Shown: positions 51,688-62,875, counted from the first letter of the stretch. The stretch is DNA of 64,000 nt from Comamonas phosphati (GCF_014637085.1 NZ_BMEU01000004.1:62001-126000), one strand, 5' to 3'. Notes: generated by a model from the letters alone, not told the origin. Numbers and translations: made by a program.

Positions 51688-52968
51688 ATGGGGGATATAA
51701 AGTATCAAGGCAGCGCGGCGCAGGCGCTGGTCAACCCGCTCGACAAGGGTCTGGGCGCGCTGACCGATATTTGCCGGCCCGAGCAGATTGCGGCGCTGGG
51801 CTGGAATCTGCTGCAGGAAGACCTGAGCCTGCCGGCGGCGGTGCTGCTGCAGTCCAGGATGGAGCACAACCTGGACTGGATGCAGCACTTCGTCAACGAG
51901 TACGGCGCCAAGCTCGCGCCGCACGGCAAGACCACCATGGCGCCGCGTCTGTTCCACAGGCAGCTCGCGGGCGGTGCCTGGGGCATCACGCTGGCCACCG
52001 CGCACCAGACATGCGTGGCCTATGCCCACGGCGTGCGCCGCGTGCTCATGGCCAACCAGCTCGTCGGCAAGCGCAACATGGCCATCCTGGCCGAGCTGCT
52101 GGCCGATCCGGGCTTCGAGTTCTTCTGCCTGGTGGATGCGGCCGACCAGGTCGACCAGCTGGCGGCCTTCTTCGGCAAGACGGGCCAGTCCATCCAGGTG
52201 CTGATCGAGCTGGGCGTGCAGGGCGGGCGCACCGGCGTGCGTGACGAGGCGCAACTGCAGTCGGTGCTGGGCGCGCTCGCACGTGCCAATGGCGCTGTCA
52301 GGCTGGCAGGTGTGGAGATCTACGAAGGCGTGCTGCAGAAGGAGGAGGACATCCGCGCCTTCCTGCAGCGTGCCGTGCAGGTGCTGGGCGGGCTGGCCCA
52401 GGCCGGCCGCCTGCAGCGCAGCCCCGCGGTGCTCACCGGCGCCGGTTCGGCCTGGTATGACGTGGTGGCTGAGGAATTCGCCAAGGCCGATATAGCCCGG
52501 CCGCTGGACGTGGTGCTGCGCCCCGGCTGCTACCTGACGCACGACGTGGGCATCTACAAGGCCGCGCAGGCGCAGATCAATGTGCGCAACCCGGTGGCGC
52601 ACCGCATGCGCGCCAGCCTGCAGCCGGCGCTGCAGCTATGGGCCTATGTGCAGTCGGTGCCCGAGGCCGAGCGCGCCATCATCGCCCTGGGCAAGCGCGA
52701 CGCGGCCTTCGATGCCGGCATGCCGCTGCCGGTGCAGCGCTACCGGCCCGGCAGCGTCGCGCCCACGGCCACGCCGGCCCACTGGGAAGTCACCGGCATG
52801 ATGGACCAGCACGCCTACCTGAGGATCGCGCCGGGCGACGATATCAAGGTCGGCGACATGATCGCCTTCGACATCTCGCACCCCTGCCTGACCTTCGACA
52901 AGTGGCGCCAGATCGCCATCATGGACGATGCGTACAACGTGGTCGACGTGGTGCAGACCTACTTCTAA
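51688..52968 (+). CDS. D-serine dehydratase / D-threonine aldolase-like PLP enzyme
   Basis: A 426-residue fold-type III PLP enzyme (alanine racemase-like barrel). The PLP Lys is Lys81 in LAPHGKTTMAPRLF. The C-terminal domain has the zinc pair His398 and Cys400 in ISHPCLTFDKW, the hallmark of metal-dependent D-serine dehydratases (DSD1 type). Likely products are 2-oxoacid and ammonia from a D-amino acid. Often annotated amino acid deaminase. GGAGG lies eight bases before the ATG at 51688, which fixes the start over an upstream ATG at 51613. A RidA gene converges downstream. Confidence 0.9.
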   Translation: MGDIKYQGSAAQALVNPLDKGLGALTDICRPEQIAALGWNLLQEDLSLPAAVLLQSRMEHNLDWMQHFVNEYGAKLAPHGKTTMAPRLFHRQLAGGAWGITLATAHQTCVAYAHGVRRVLMANQLVGKRNMAILAELLADPGFEFFCLVDAADQVDQLAAFFGKTGQSIQVLIELGVQGGRTGVRDEAQLQSVLGALARANGAVRLAGVEIYEGVLQKEEDIRAFLQRAVQVLGGLAQAGRLQRSPAVLTGAGSAWYDVVAEEFAKADIARPLDVVLRPGCYLTHDVGIYKAAQAQINVRNPVAHRMRASLQPALQLWAYVQSVPEAERAIIALGKRDAAFDAGMPLPVQRYRPGSVAPTATPAHWEVTGMMDQHAYLRIAPGDDIKVGDMIAFDISHPCLTFDKWRQIAIMDDAYNVVDVVQTYF

Positions 52969-52987
52969 AAAAAGAGAGCGCAAAGCA

Positions 52988-53006
52988 AAGGCCCGTGAAG
53001 GGCCTT
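52988..53006. terminator. hairpin between convergent genes
   Basis: AAGGCCC / GGGCCTT with a five-base loop lies in the 42-base gap between the PLP enzyme and ridA-type genes. The T-run on the ridA side is imperfect, so it is a weak but plausible terminator for both. Confidence 0.5.
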
Positions 53007-53010
53007 GTCG

Positions 53011-53376
53011 CTATCGGGCCTGTTCCACGGCCGCGACCACCACGACCTCGATGCGGTAGTCGGGGTTGCCCAGCTTCGCCTGCACCGTGGCGCGGGGCGG
53101 CGTGTGGCCGGGGGCGACCCAGGCGTCCCAGACCTTGTTCATCGCACCGATCTCGGTGATGTCGGCCAGAAAGATCTGGCATTGCAGAATGCTTTGCTTG
53201 CTGGATCCGGCCTCGGCCAGCAGGCGGTCGATATGGCCCAGTACTTCTCGGGTCTGGCCGGTGATGTCGGCGCCAGGGTCGACCTCGGCGATCTGGCCGG
53301 CCAGATAGACCGTGCCGTTGTGGATGGCGGTTTCGGACAGGCGGGGGCCGACGTGGTGGCGGGCCAAGGTACTCAT
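53011..53376 (-). CDS. RidA family protein (enamine/imine deaminase)
   Basis: A 121-residue YjgF/YER057c/UK114 protein. The catalytic Arg95 in TPPRATVQAKL and Glu110 in YRIEVVVVAAV are present, so it should hydrolyse reactive enamines/imines such as 2-aminoacrylate released by PLP dehydratases. GAGGAAAGCCAC precedes the ATG at 53376. Its location next to a D-serine-dehydratase-like gene supports that job. Confidence 0.9.
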   Translation of the reverse strand: MSTLARHHVGPRLSETAIHNGTVYLAGQIAEVDPGADITGQTREVLGHIDRLLAEAGSSKQSILQCQIFLADITEIGAMNKVWDAWVAPGHTPPRATVQAKLGNPDYRIEVVVVAAVEQAR

Positions 53377-53535
53377 GTGGCTTTCCTCTGTTAATAGCAA
53401 AAATCATAGCGAATGAAGCCCTTTGTGAAAGGCATGGGCTGCCTATCACCTATCGCCTATCGCCTATCCCACGGTGCCGCTGAGGCTGGCGCGACAAGCC
53501 ATTATTCAATGGCTGTGGCATTCCACGCGCCCGCG

Positions 53536-55326
53536 TCAGGCCGCGCCGCCCGAGCCGCGCACGCCCGACGACGGAATCTCCACGCCCAGGATGTCGCAGG
53601 CCACGGCCTCGCCGACCTTGATGCCGTCCACACCGGCGGAGAGAATGCCGCCCGCGTAGCTGGCGCCTTCGCCGGCCGGGTACAGGCCGCGCGTGTTCAG
53701 GCTCTGGAAGTCGCCGCCGCGGGCTATCTTCACGGGCGAGGAGGTGCGCGTTTCCACGCCGGTGAGCACGGCGTCGTGCATGTCGTAGCCGCGGATCTTC
53801 TTGCCGAAGGCCGGCAGCGCCTCGCGCATGGCCTCGATGGCATAGGGCGGCAGCGCATGCTGCAGATTGACCAGCGTGATGCCGGGCTTGTACGAGGGCT
53901 GCACTTCGCCGAGCGCCGCGGACTCCTTGCCTGCTATGAAATCGCCCACGAGCTGGCCCGGCGCGTTGTAGTTGCGCCCGCCCAGCAGATAGGCCTTGGT
54001 CTCGAGCTGGCGCTGCAGCACGATGCCCGACAGCGGGTGCAGCTCACCTTCGGGCAGGTCCTCCACGCCGTAGGTCTTGCCGTCAAAGGCCCAGGCAAAG
54101 CTCTTGGCATCGCGCGGATAGTCGGCCGGATCGATGGCGCAGACCATGCCCGCGTTGGCGTTGCGCTCGGCGCGCGAATACTGGCTCATGCCGTTGGTCA
54201 CCACGCGCTCGGACTCGCTGGTCGCGGCCACCACGGTGCCGCCCGGGCACATGCAGAAGCTGTAGACGGCACGGCCGTTCTTCGCATGGTGCACGAGCTT
54301 GTAGTCGGCGGCGCCCAGCAGCGGATGGCCCGCATGCCGGCCCCAGCGCGCGCGGTCGATCACGCTTTGCGGATGCTCGATGCGAAAGCCCACGGAGAAG
54401 GGCTTGGCTTCCATGTGCACGCCGCGTTCGTAGAACATGGCAAAGGTGTCGCGCGAGCTGTGTCCCAGCGCCATCACGGCGTGGCGCGCAGGCAGGGTGT
54501 AGCTCTGGCTCGTGGCCAGGTTCTGCACCTGCAGCGCGACCAGCTGGCGCTGCCCGCCATCGCCTTCCACCTGCATGTCGGCCACGCGCTGCTCGAAGCG
54601 GATCTCTCCGCCCAGACGGATGATTTCCTCGCGTATGCCTTCGACCACCTTCACGAGCTTGAAGGTGCCGATGTGCGGATGGGCGGCGTAGAGGATCTCG
54701 GGCGGCGCGCCGTGCTCCACGAACTCGGTCATCACCTTGCGACCCAGGTGGCGCGGATCCTTGATCTGGCTGTAGAGCTTGCCGTCCGAGAAGGTGCCGG
54801 CGCCGCCTTCGCCGAACTGCACATTGGACTCGGGTGTCAGCTCGCGCTTGCGCCACAGGCCCCAGGTGTCCTTGGTGCGCTCGCGCACCGTCTTGCCGCG
54901 CTCCAGCACGATGGGCCTGAACCCCATTTGCGCCAGCACCAGCGCCGCGAAGATGCCGCAGGGGCCGAAGCCCACGACGACAGGGCGCTCGCCCTCGGCC
55001 TGCGCGGCGGGCGCCTGGCCCACGGGCTTCCAGGCCATGTCGGGCGTGGGATTCACATGCGGGTTGTGGGCCAATCTGGCCAGCAGCTCGTTTTCGCGCT
55101 CGGGCTGCTGCAGCGTGATGTCGACGATGTAGACGGCCAGCAGCTCGGCCTTGCGCGCGTCGAAGCTGCGCTTGTGCACCTGCAGGCTGGCGATCTCGTC
55201 CGGCGCGATGCCCAGCAGCTGGGCGGCCATGGCCGTGAGGCGCTCGGCGGGATGGTATTCGGTGTGGTTCTCGGGGTGGTATTCAACCGCCGAGAGCGGG
55301 AGTTTGAGTTCTGCGATGCGGATCAT
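53536..55326 (-). CDS. FAD-dependent oxidoreductase of the COG2509 family
   Basis: 596 residues. An N-terminal ferredoxin-like extension (about 1-95, PAERLTAMAAQLLGIAPDEI) precedes the FAD Rossmann motif VVGFGPCGIFAALVLAQMG (about 117-135). Characteristic ESNVQFGEGGAGTFSDGKLY and SFCMCPGGTVVAATSESERV follow, and a C-terminal FAD segment GLYPAGEGASYAGGILSAG. The substrate of this widely conserved dehydrogenase family is unknown. It stands alone. A very long open frame on the opposite strand is its GC-driven shadow. Confidence 0.92.
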   Translation of the reverse strand: MIRIAELKLPLSAVEYHPENHTEYHPAERLTAMAAQLLGIAPDEIASLQVHKRSFDARKAELLAVYIVDITLQQPERENELLARLAHNPHVNPTPDMAWKPVGQAPAAQAEGERPVVVGFGPCGIFAALVLAQMGFRPIVLERGKTVRERTKDTWGLWRKRELTPESNVQFGEGGAGTFSDGKLYSQIKDPRHLGRKVMTEFVEHGAPPEILYAAHPHIGTFKLVKVVEGIREEIIRLGGEIRFEQRVADMQVEGDGGQRQLVALQVQNLATSQSYTLPARHAVMALGHSSRDTFAMFYERGVHMEAKPFSVGFRIEHPQSVIDRARWGRHAGHPLLGAADYKLVHHAKNGRAVYSFCMCPGGTVVAATSESERVVTNGMSQYSRAERNANAGMVCAIDPADYPRDAKSFAWAFDGKTYGVEDLPEGELHPLSGIVLQRQLETKAYLLGGRNYNAPGQLVGDFIAGKESAALGEVQPSYKPGITLVNLQHALPPYAIEAMREALPAFGKKIRGYDMHDAVLTGVETRTSSPVKIARGGDFQSLNTRGLYPAGEGASYAGGILSAGVDGIKVGEAVACDILGVEIPSSGVRGSGGAA

Positions 55327-55346
55327 GGCTCGGGGTTATCAAGCAA

Positions 55347-55509
55347 GGGATGGTCTGCACGAATCGAGCGGAAAGCGTGCGCTGCGGATCGGGATGGGCT
55401 GCAAGGCGCAAACCGCAGTGATAGCCGTAGCTATCGCGAGGATTGGCAACGCCGCAGACCGCCCGAGGCCGCAGATGCACACGGCGCGGGGATTTGTGCA
55501 GAGCATCCC
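55347..55509. repeat. foldback (MITE-like) element with 19-base terminal inverted repeats
   Basis: Ends 55347-55365 and 55491-55509 are inverted repeats of each other at 17 of 19 positions (GGGATGGTCTGCACGAATC). Further inward blocks (CTGCGG-TCGGG) also pair, and the centre has a perfect GATAGC-CGTA-GCTATC hairpin at about 55421-55436. The whole 163 bases can fold into one long imperfect hairpin. It fills half of the 324-base gap between the COG2509 gene and sbcC. No protein is encoded and no clear target duplication is seen. Confidence 0.6.
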
Positions 55510-55601
55510 AAGGATGGTAAGGCAAAGCCCGGCCAGGCAGGAGGCGGCGCCGGCCGTGGCCTTGGTTTTGACTCGGAAAAATGCAATGCACTGACTCTGG
55601 A

Positions 55602-55631
55602 TTTGATAGCTGTCAGCGCTTGCTGCATCAG
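55602..55631 (+). repeat. short intergenic repeat C
   Basis: TTTGATAGCTGTCAGCGCTT then GCTGCATCAG, the best copy of this motif, 20 bases from the sbcC stop. The remaining sequence between it and the foldback element shows nothing recognisable. Confidence 0.55.
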
Positions 55632-55650
55632 TGAAAGAGGTGGTTTTGGC

Positions 55651-58600
55651 TCAAATCACCAGCCGCGAATGCCCGATGCCGCCGCCTTTTTCCACGCGAA
55701 TCTGCGCCGGGATGCGTTCCTTGAGCGCCTCGACGTGGCTGATGATGCCAATCATCTTGCCGCTGGCATTGAGGGCATCGAGGGCCGAGAGCGCCACCTC
55801 CAGCGTGTCGCCGTCCAGCGTGCCGAAGCCTTCGTCGAGGAACAGCGAGTCGATGGAGGTCTTGTGGCTCACGAGGTCGGACAGGGCCAGTGCCAGGGCC
55901 AGGCTGACCAGAAAGGCCTCGCCGCCCGACAGCGTGCGCGTGTCGCGCGCCACGTCGCCCTGCCAGCTGTCCACGATGTCCAGCTCCAGCTCGCCCGCGG
56001 GTTTGCGGCGCAGCAGATAGCGGCCGTGCAGCCGGCCCAGGTGCCGATTGGCCAGGTGCAGCAAATGGTCCAGCGTCAGGCCCTGGGCGAAGCGCCGGTA
56101 CTTGTCGCCCCTGGCCGAGCCGATCAGCGCGTCCAGCCGCTGCCACAGGTCGCAGTCCCGGGCCTCTGTCGCTATCTGCAGCAGCAGAGCCTGCTGGCCC
56201 TGGCGGCGCTGCTCGTCGTCGAGCAGCCGCGCGCGGCAGGCGCCGATCTGTTCGCTGAGCCTGGCGCGCTCAGCCTCCAGCGTGCGCACTTGCTCGGCGA
56301 TGGTTGCCGGCGCTTCATCGGTCAGCGCCTGGGCCTGCATCTGCTCCAGGTGCATCGCGGCCTCGGCATGCAGCGTGGCGGCGCGCTGCAGCGCGTTGTT
56401 CAGCTGCTCGCGCAGCGCTGCCAGCCGTTTCACCTCAGCCTCGGGCAACAGCGCCTGGGCATAGGCCTGGGCGTCGGCAAAAGGGCTGGCCTCCAGCGCG
56501 GTATGCCAGGCTGCCTGTGCTTCGGCGCTGCTCTGCTGCAACTGGGCCAGATGGCTGCCAGCCTGCTGGCACTGGCCTTGCAGGCTGGCCAGTCGCTGCA
56601 CCGCGTGTTCCAGTTGCGCAGCGCATTCGGCCAGGCTGGCGGGCAGGGCGGGCGCGGGTGTGGGCGTTTGGGCATCCACAGCTTGCAGCTGCGCCAGGCC
56701 TTGCTGCCAGTGCCGGGCGTCTTGCGTGGCCTGTTCCAGGTGGCGCTGCTGCAAAGCCAGCTGCTGTACCACCGTCTGCAGGTCGGCGCTGTGCTGCTGC
56801 CATTGCTGCCAGTCTTGTTGGCGTTGCTGCAGCCAGGCGGCAGCGTCGGCGGCATCGGGCACGGTCCAGCCGGCTTGCGCCACAGCGGCCTGCAGTTCGG
56901 TATCGATGGCTGATGCGCTGCCGTGCAGGGCCTGTACGGCGGTGTGCAAGCGCTGCTGCTGCGCCGCGCTGTCCTGCTGTGCCTGCTGCAAATGCTGTTG
57001 CTTGTGCTGTGCGTCTTGCAGTGTCTGTTCTGCTGCATGGGCAGCATCCTTGGTGCCTTGCACGCGGTGCTCGCCGACTTCGGCATCGGTCAGCGTCTGT
57101 TGCAGGCCGGCGGCTTGCTGGCTGGCTTGCTGCTGTACCCGGGCCAGGACCTCGGCTTGATTCCAGGCGTCATCGGCCAGCTCCGGGGCGCCGCCTTGCC
57201 GCAATGTGCTCCATTGCGCATGCCATTGTTCGATGCTGGCGGCCGTGGCCTCCAGCTGTTGTTGCAAGCTGCCGTGCCGGCTATGGCTGGCGGCGTGGTC
57301 GGCCTTGAGTTGGCTGCCTTGCTCCTCCAGTGCTTCCAGCTCGGCCCTGGCGGCTTGCAGTGCCGCTTCGGTGGCCGATACGTCCAGCGCCGCATAGGCG
57401 GTGATGGCGGGGTGCTCTTTCGATCCGCACAGCGGGCAGGCCTCGCCGGGTTGCAGCGCATGGCGGTGGGCTTCCAGGCTTTGAATGCGCTGTTCCTGTG
57501 CCAGCAATTGCTGTTTGTCGGCAACTTTTTCCTTCTGCGCCTTGTACTGGCTGCGCAAGTCGGCAAGGGCCGCAGCTTGTTGCTGCACGCGCTGGCCGCA
57601 GGCCTGCAGATCGGCAGAAAGCTGCTGCTCTTGCCGGTTCAGCACATCGCGCCGGCCGGCGTGTTGCTGCAGTTGCCCGGCGGCCTGCATCTGCTGCTGC
57701 GCAGCCTGCCAGCTGGCACGCAACGGGGCCAGGCCGCCGCTATGGTCGTCGCTATGCGCGGCCAGCAAGGCCTGTTGGGCTGCATTGGCCTGCTCGGCCG
57801 CGCTTCGGGCCTGCTGCAGCGCGGTCTGCGCCTGCAGCAGCACCGTGGCTTGCGCAACGCTTTGCTGCTGCAGTGCCTGGGCTTGCTGCTGGGTGCGCAG
57901 CAGCTCGGCCTGTTCGCGCAGCAGCTGGTGTTGGTGCTGCTGGCGCTGTTCCAGCTGTTCGCGCCAGCCGCTCAGGTGTTCGCCCAGCTGGGCATGGGCG
58001 GCATGCTGGTGCTGCCACTGGGCCAAATGGGTCTGTTTTGCTTGCAGGGCCTGCGCATGCAGCTCTGCTTTCTGTAGTGATTGTGCAGCCAGGGCGCTGG
58101 CCTGGTGGTGCAGATGCCATTGCGCCCCACGGGCTTGCTGCAGCGCGTTTTGCAATGCCGTGAGTTGGGTTTGCGCCACCACGCTGGCGCTGTGCGCCTG
58201 CTGCCAGCGCTGGTGCAGCGGCGCAATGGCCTGGGCCGGGCCATGGTCCTGCAGGCGCTGCAGCTCGGGGGCGGCATCTTCCTGGGCCTGCTGCGCCTGC
58301 AGGCGGTTGGCATCTGCCTGCGCAGCGGCTTGCGCGGCCTGGGCGGTCTGTTCCTGCCAGCGCTGCAGGGCTTGCGCGGCGCCGTGGGCGGACTGGACTT
58401 CGGCCAGCGTGGCCTGCAGGCCTTGGCTTTGCTGCTCCAGCCGGCTGCGCTCTTCGGGCTGCAGCAGCTGCATGCCGGCCGCCTGGGCCTTGCGTTGTTC
58501 GAGGGCGTTGCGTGCATCGCGGGCGCGTTCGAACACGGTCTGCGAAATCTGGCCGTAGATCTCGGTGCCCGTCAGTTCTTCGAGCAGCTCGGCACGGTCG

Positions 58601-59100
58601 TTGGCGCCGGCTTCCAGAAAGGCCGCGAAGCCGCCCTGGGCCAGCAGCATGGATTTGGTGAAGCGCGCAAAGTCCAGGCCCGTGATGGCGGCAATGCGCT
58701 TGAGCTTGTCGCCGCTGTGGCTGCAGAGAATGCTGCCGTCGGCGACCAGGGCCAGTTCCACCTTGGGGGCCTGCAGCGCGCCATCGACGCGGTCGCGCGA
58801 GCGGCGCTGGCTCCAGAAGGTGCGGTACACCGTGCCCTTGACCTCAAACTCCACCTCGGCCAGGCAGTCGGCCGTGTGGCGCGTCATCAGGTCATTGCTG
58901 CCCGCGCTGATGGTGGCAAGCCGCGGCGTCTGGTGGTACAGCGCCAGGCAGATGGCATCGAGCAGCGTGGACTTGCCCGCGCCCGTGGGGCCGGTGATGG
59001 CGAACAGGCCGTTGTCGGCAAACGGCGCGGCCGTGAAGTCTATGCTCCATTCGCCCTTGAGCGAGTTGAGGTTCTTGAGGCGCAGCTTGAGGATTCTCAT
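55651..59100 (-). CDS. sbcC: exonuclease SbcC (AAA-type ATPase subunit)
   Basis: 1149 residues. N-terminal Walker A GPTGAGKS at 37-44, then long Gln/Ala/Leu-rich coiled coils (about 180-1000) with the zinc-hook CPLCG near 553. A C-terminal half-ATPase carries LSGGEAFLVSLALALALSD (about 1053) and Walker B DSLFLDEGFGTLD (about 1083). With SbcD it forms the Mre11-Rad50-like nuclease that opens DNA hairpins and protein-blocked ends. The ATG overlaps the sbcD stop (ATGA). The coils are unusually rich in Gln and Ala. Confidence 0.96.
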   Translation of the reverse strand: MRILKLRLKNLNSLKGEWSIDFTAAPFADNGLFAITGPTGAGKSTLLDAICLALYHQTPRLATISAGSNDLMTRHTADCLAEVEFEVKGTVYRTFWSQRRSRDRVDGALQAPKVELALVADGSILCSHSGDKLKRIAAITGLDFARFTKSMLLAQGGFAAFLEAGANDRAELLEELTGTEIYGQISQTVFERARDARNALEQRKAQAAGMQLLQPEERSRLEQQSQGLQATLAEVQSAHGAAQALQRWQEQTAQAAQAAAQADANRLQAQQAQEDAAPELQRLQDHGPAQAIAPLHQRWQQAHSASVVAQTQLTALQNALQQARGAQWHLHHQASALAAQSLQKAELHAQALQAKQTHLAQWQHQHAAHAQLGEHLSGWREQLEQRQQHQHQLLREQAELLRTQQQAQALQQQSVAQATVLLQAQTALQQARSAAEQANAAQQALLAAHSDDHSGGLAPLRASWQAAQQQMQAAGQLQQHAGRRDVLNRQEQQLSADLQACGQRVQQQAAALADLRSQYKAQKEKVADKQQLLAQEQRIQSLEAHRHALQPGEACPLCGSKEHPAITAYAALDVSATEAALQAARAELEALEEQGSQLKADHAASHSRHGSLQQQLEATAASIEQWHAQWSTLRQGGAPELADDAWNQAEVLARVQQQASQQAAGLQQTLTDAEVGEHRVQGTKDAAHAAEQTLQDAQHKQQHLQQAQQDSAAQQQRLHTAVQALHGSASAIDTELQAAVAQAGWTVPDAADAAAWLQQRQQDWQQWQQHSADLQTVVQQLALQQRHLEQATQDARHWQQGLAQLQAVDAQTPTPAPALPASLAECAAQLEHAVQRLASLQGQCQQAGSHLAQLQQSSAEAQAAWHTALEASPFADAQAYAQALLPEAEVKRLAALREQLNNALQRAATLHAEAAMHLEQMQAQALTDEAPATIAEQVRTLEAERARLSEQIGACRARLLDDEQRRQGQQALLLQIATEARDCDLWQRLDALIGSARGDKYRRFAQGLTLDHLLHLANRHLGRLHGRYLLRRKPAGELELDIVDSWQGDVARDTRTLSGGEAFLVSLALALALSDLVSHKTSIDSLFLDEGFGTLDGDTLEVALSALDALNASGKMIGIISHVEALKERIPAQIRVEKGGGIGHSRLVI

Positions 59101-60359
59101 GCCGGCTCTCCCATTTTTTCCGTCTCTCCCGCGCTGCCGTTCAGCTGCAGCAGGACCTCGCGGTGGCGCGCCGCCAGCGCCTGCTGCAGCTCGGGCTCCA
59201 GCGTTTCCTGCGCCAGGCGCCGCGAAAACACGTCCTCGGGGCTGAGTTCGTCGAGCGATTCCCGGGCCTCGGCCGTGAGCTGGGGCGCCGCGCTGCCGCG
59301 CTGGCGGCGTATGCGCAGCACCTGCACCGGCAGGCCTTCGGCCATGGCTTGCACGCGCGCGGCCAGGTCGGCCAGGTAGTCGTCGTCCTGCACGGTGATT
59401 TCGAGCCAGATGGGGCGCTCCGGGTCGGCATCCGCGGCCAGGGTCTTGAGTGCGGCCGGCAGTTCGGCCAGCGAGCCCTGCAGCGATGCCATGGGCTGGA
59501 AGACGGGCACGGGCAGGGCCGTGATGTTCTGCAGGCCGGATGCGTCCAGGTCCACCAGCAGCACCTGCTTGGCCTGGCGCGCTTCGTCGAAGCCCAGCGC
59601 GATCGGCGAGCCGCTGTAGCGTATGTGCTCCAGGCCGCCCACGGTCTGCGGCTGGTGGATATGGCCCAGTGCAATGTAGTCGGCGGGCGGAAAGGCCGAG
59701 CTGGGAAAGGCCGGCAGCGAGCCCACGTAGATTTCGCGTACCGATTCGTTGCTGCGGGCGCCCACGGTGGTGAGGTGGCCGGTGGCGACTATGGGCAGCC
59801 TGCGGCCCAGCGTGGCCTGCAGCTCGGCCTGCCTTTGCTGCGCGGCCGCGTGGATCTGCTGGTAGGTGGCCTGTATGGCGTTCTGCAGCGCCTGCTGCTT
59901 GTCCTGGGCGCTCTGGCTGGCCTGGCTCTGCACCACGTCGCGGGCGCGGATGAAGGGCAGGGCGCAGACGATGCAGCCGGGCTCGTTCTTGCCGCCGCGC
60001 AGGGGCAGGGTCAGCACATGGCGCGCCGTGTCTCCCACGGCCGCGACCACGCTGGTGTTCAGATAGGACAGCAGGTCGCGGCTTTCGTCGAGCACGCTGA
60101 CCGAATCATGGTTGCCGCCCAGCAGCAGCAGGGCCGCGCCGGCACTGTGCAGCCGCGCGACGAGCTGGTTGTACAGCTCGCGCGCATAGCTGGGCGGTGC
60201 GCCGGTGTCGAAGATGTCGCCCGCGATCACCACGGCATCCACGGCATGGGCATCCACCTGCTCCAGCAGCCAGGCGATCAGGGCACGGTGCTCGGCCTGG
60301 CGGCTCTGACCCATGAAATGCTGGCCCAGATGCCAGTCGGAGGTGTGAAGAAGACGCAT
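59097..60359 (-). CDS. sbcD: exonuclease SbcD (metallophosphatase subunit)
   Basis: 420 residues. Metal-binding motifs are HTSDWHLGQ (Asp8, His10), GDIFDTG (Asp48), GGNHDS (Asn83, His84), a later GHLTT and LGHIHQPQ. These are the five phosphoesterase motifs of Mre11-like nucleases. A C-terminal capping region is included. The ATG at 60359 gives the canonical MRLLHTSDWH start. Coupled to sbcC by a four-base overlap. Confidence 0.96.
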   Translation of the reverse strand: MRLLHTSDWHLGQHFMGQSRQAEHRALIAWLLEQVDAHAVDAVVIAGDIFDTGAPPSYARELYNQLVARLHSAGAALLLLGGNHDSVSVLDESRDLLSYLNTSVVAAVGDTARHVLTLPLRGGKNEPGCIVCALPFIRARDVVQSQASQSAQDKQQALQNAIQATYQQIHAAAQQRQAELQATLGRRLPIVATGHLTTVGARSNESVREIYVGSLPAFPSSAFPPADYIALGHIHQPQTVGGLEHIRYSGSPIALGFDEARQAKQVLLVDLDASGLQNITALPVPVFQPMASLQGSLAELPAALKTLAADADPERPIWLEITVQDDDYLADLAARVQAMAEGLPVQVLRIRRQRGSAAPQLTAEARESLDELSPEDVFSRRLAQETLEPELQQALAARHREVLLQLNGSAGETEKMGEPA

Positions 60360-60426
60360 GCGTGCGGAGGATGGCAGATTGCTTGGACAGGGCGACATGG
60401 TAGTTCTCTGCAACCTGGGTTCCGGC

Positions 60427-60687
60427 CTAGCGCCGCGGTTGCTTGTGCCAGAAGGTGAACTCGTCCTCATGCACTTCGTAATCGAGCTCCTGCAGCCGTG
60501 CCTGCATGCGCTCCTGGGCGTCGGCCACGCCCTGGTTGTAGATGCTGGGCGCGATTTCCTGCAGGAAAAAGCCCAGCAAGGCCCCAGCCGTGACATTGCC
60601 TATGGGCTCGTCCATGTGTTCGCGGAAGTAGCGCTCGATGGAGGCCACGGCCTGCTGGCGGGCCTCCTTGTTCATTTCTAGGGGCAT
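60427..60687 (-). CDS. DUF2164 domain-containing protein
   Basis: An 86-residue, acidic-helical protein. The DUF2164 pattern is clear in IERYFREHMDEPIGNVTAGA and LLGFFLQEIAPSIYNQGVAD. Function unknown. It ends 68 bases before sbcD on the same strand and could share its transcript; there is a terminator upstream of it. Confidence 0.85.
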   Translation of the reverse strand: MPLEMNKEARQQAVASIERYFREHMDEPIGNVTAGALLGFFLQEIAPSIYNQGVADAQERMQARLQELDYEVHEDEFTFWHKQPRR

Positions 60688-60725
60688 GGTGTGGAGGTGG
60701 AGAGCAAAGCCCGATTGGAACCATC

Positions 60726-60753
60726 AAAAAGCCCCACGCGGCAGGCGTGGGGC
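60726..60753 (-). terminator. intrinsic terminator of the ABC exporter gene
   Basis: On the minus strand GCCCCACGC / GCGTGGGGC with a five-base loop is followed by TTTTTG, 20 bases after the stop codon. Confidence 0.85.
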
Positions 60754-60773
60754 CGGTGCATGGGTGCAGGGCC

Positions 60774-62621
<1,848 letters not shown>

Positions 62622-62875
62622 GATGGCAATACTCCCTATGCGTGGGTCTCGATGGTAGGGGAGCGGGATGGCGCGATGGTGAAGGCCTGCGATGACCGTT
62701 GGAGCGCTGGGGCATTGGGGCGAGACGTGTTGACGCTCCTCCCGGCACCGTGCCAATCCGGGATGCAGGGCGCAGACAGCTCCGGCATGGCCTGTGAACC
62801 CGCGCTTACAGCCATGGGCAGTGCATCTGGCCATACTGGCCTGATGCTGATGCCAATCAAGGAAAGCGAGCCGGT

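Noticed and set aside
53413-56913. A 1166-codon open frame on the plus strand opposite the COG2509 gene and sbcC
   Set aside because: It is antisense to two well-recognised proteins, is rich in His/Arg/Gln/Leu as expected of a high-GC shadow frame, and has no recognisable domain or ribosome site.
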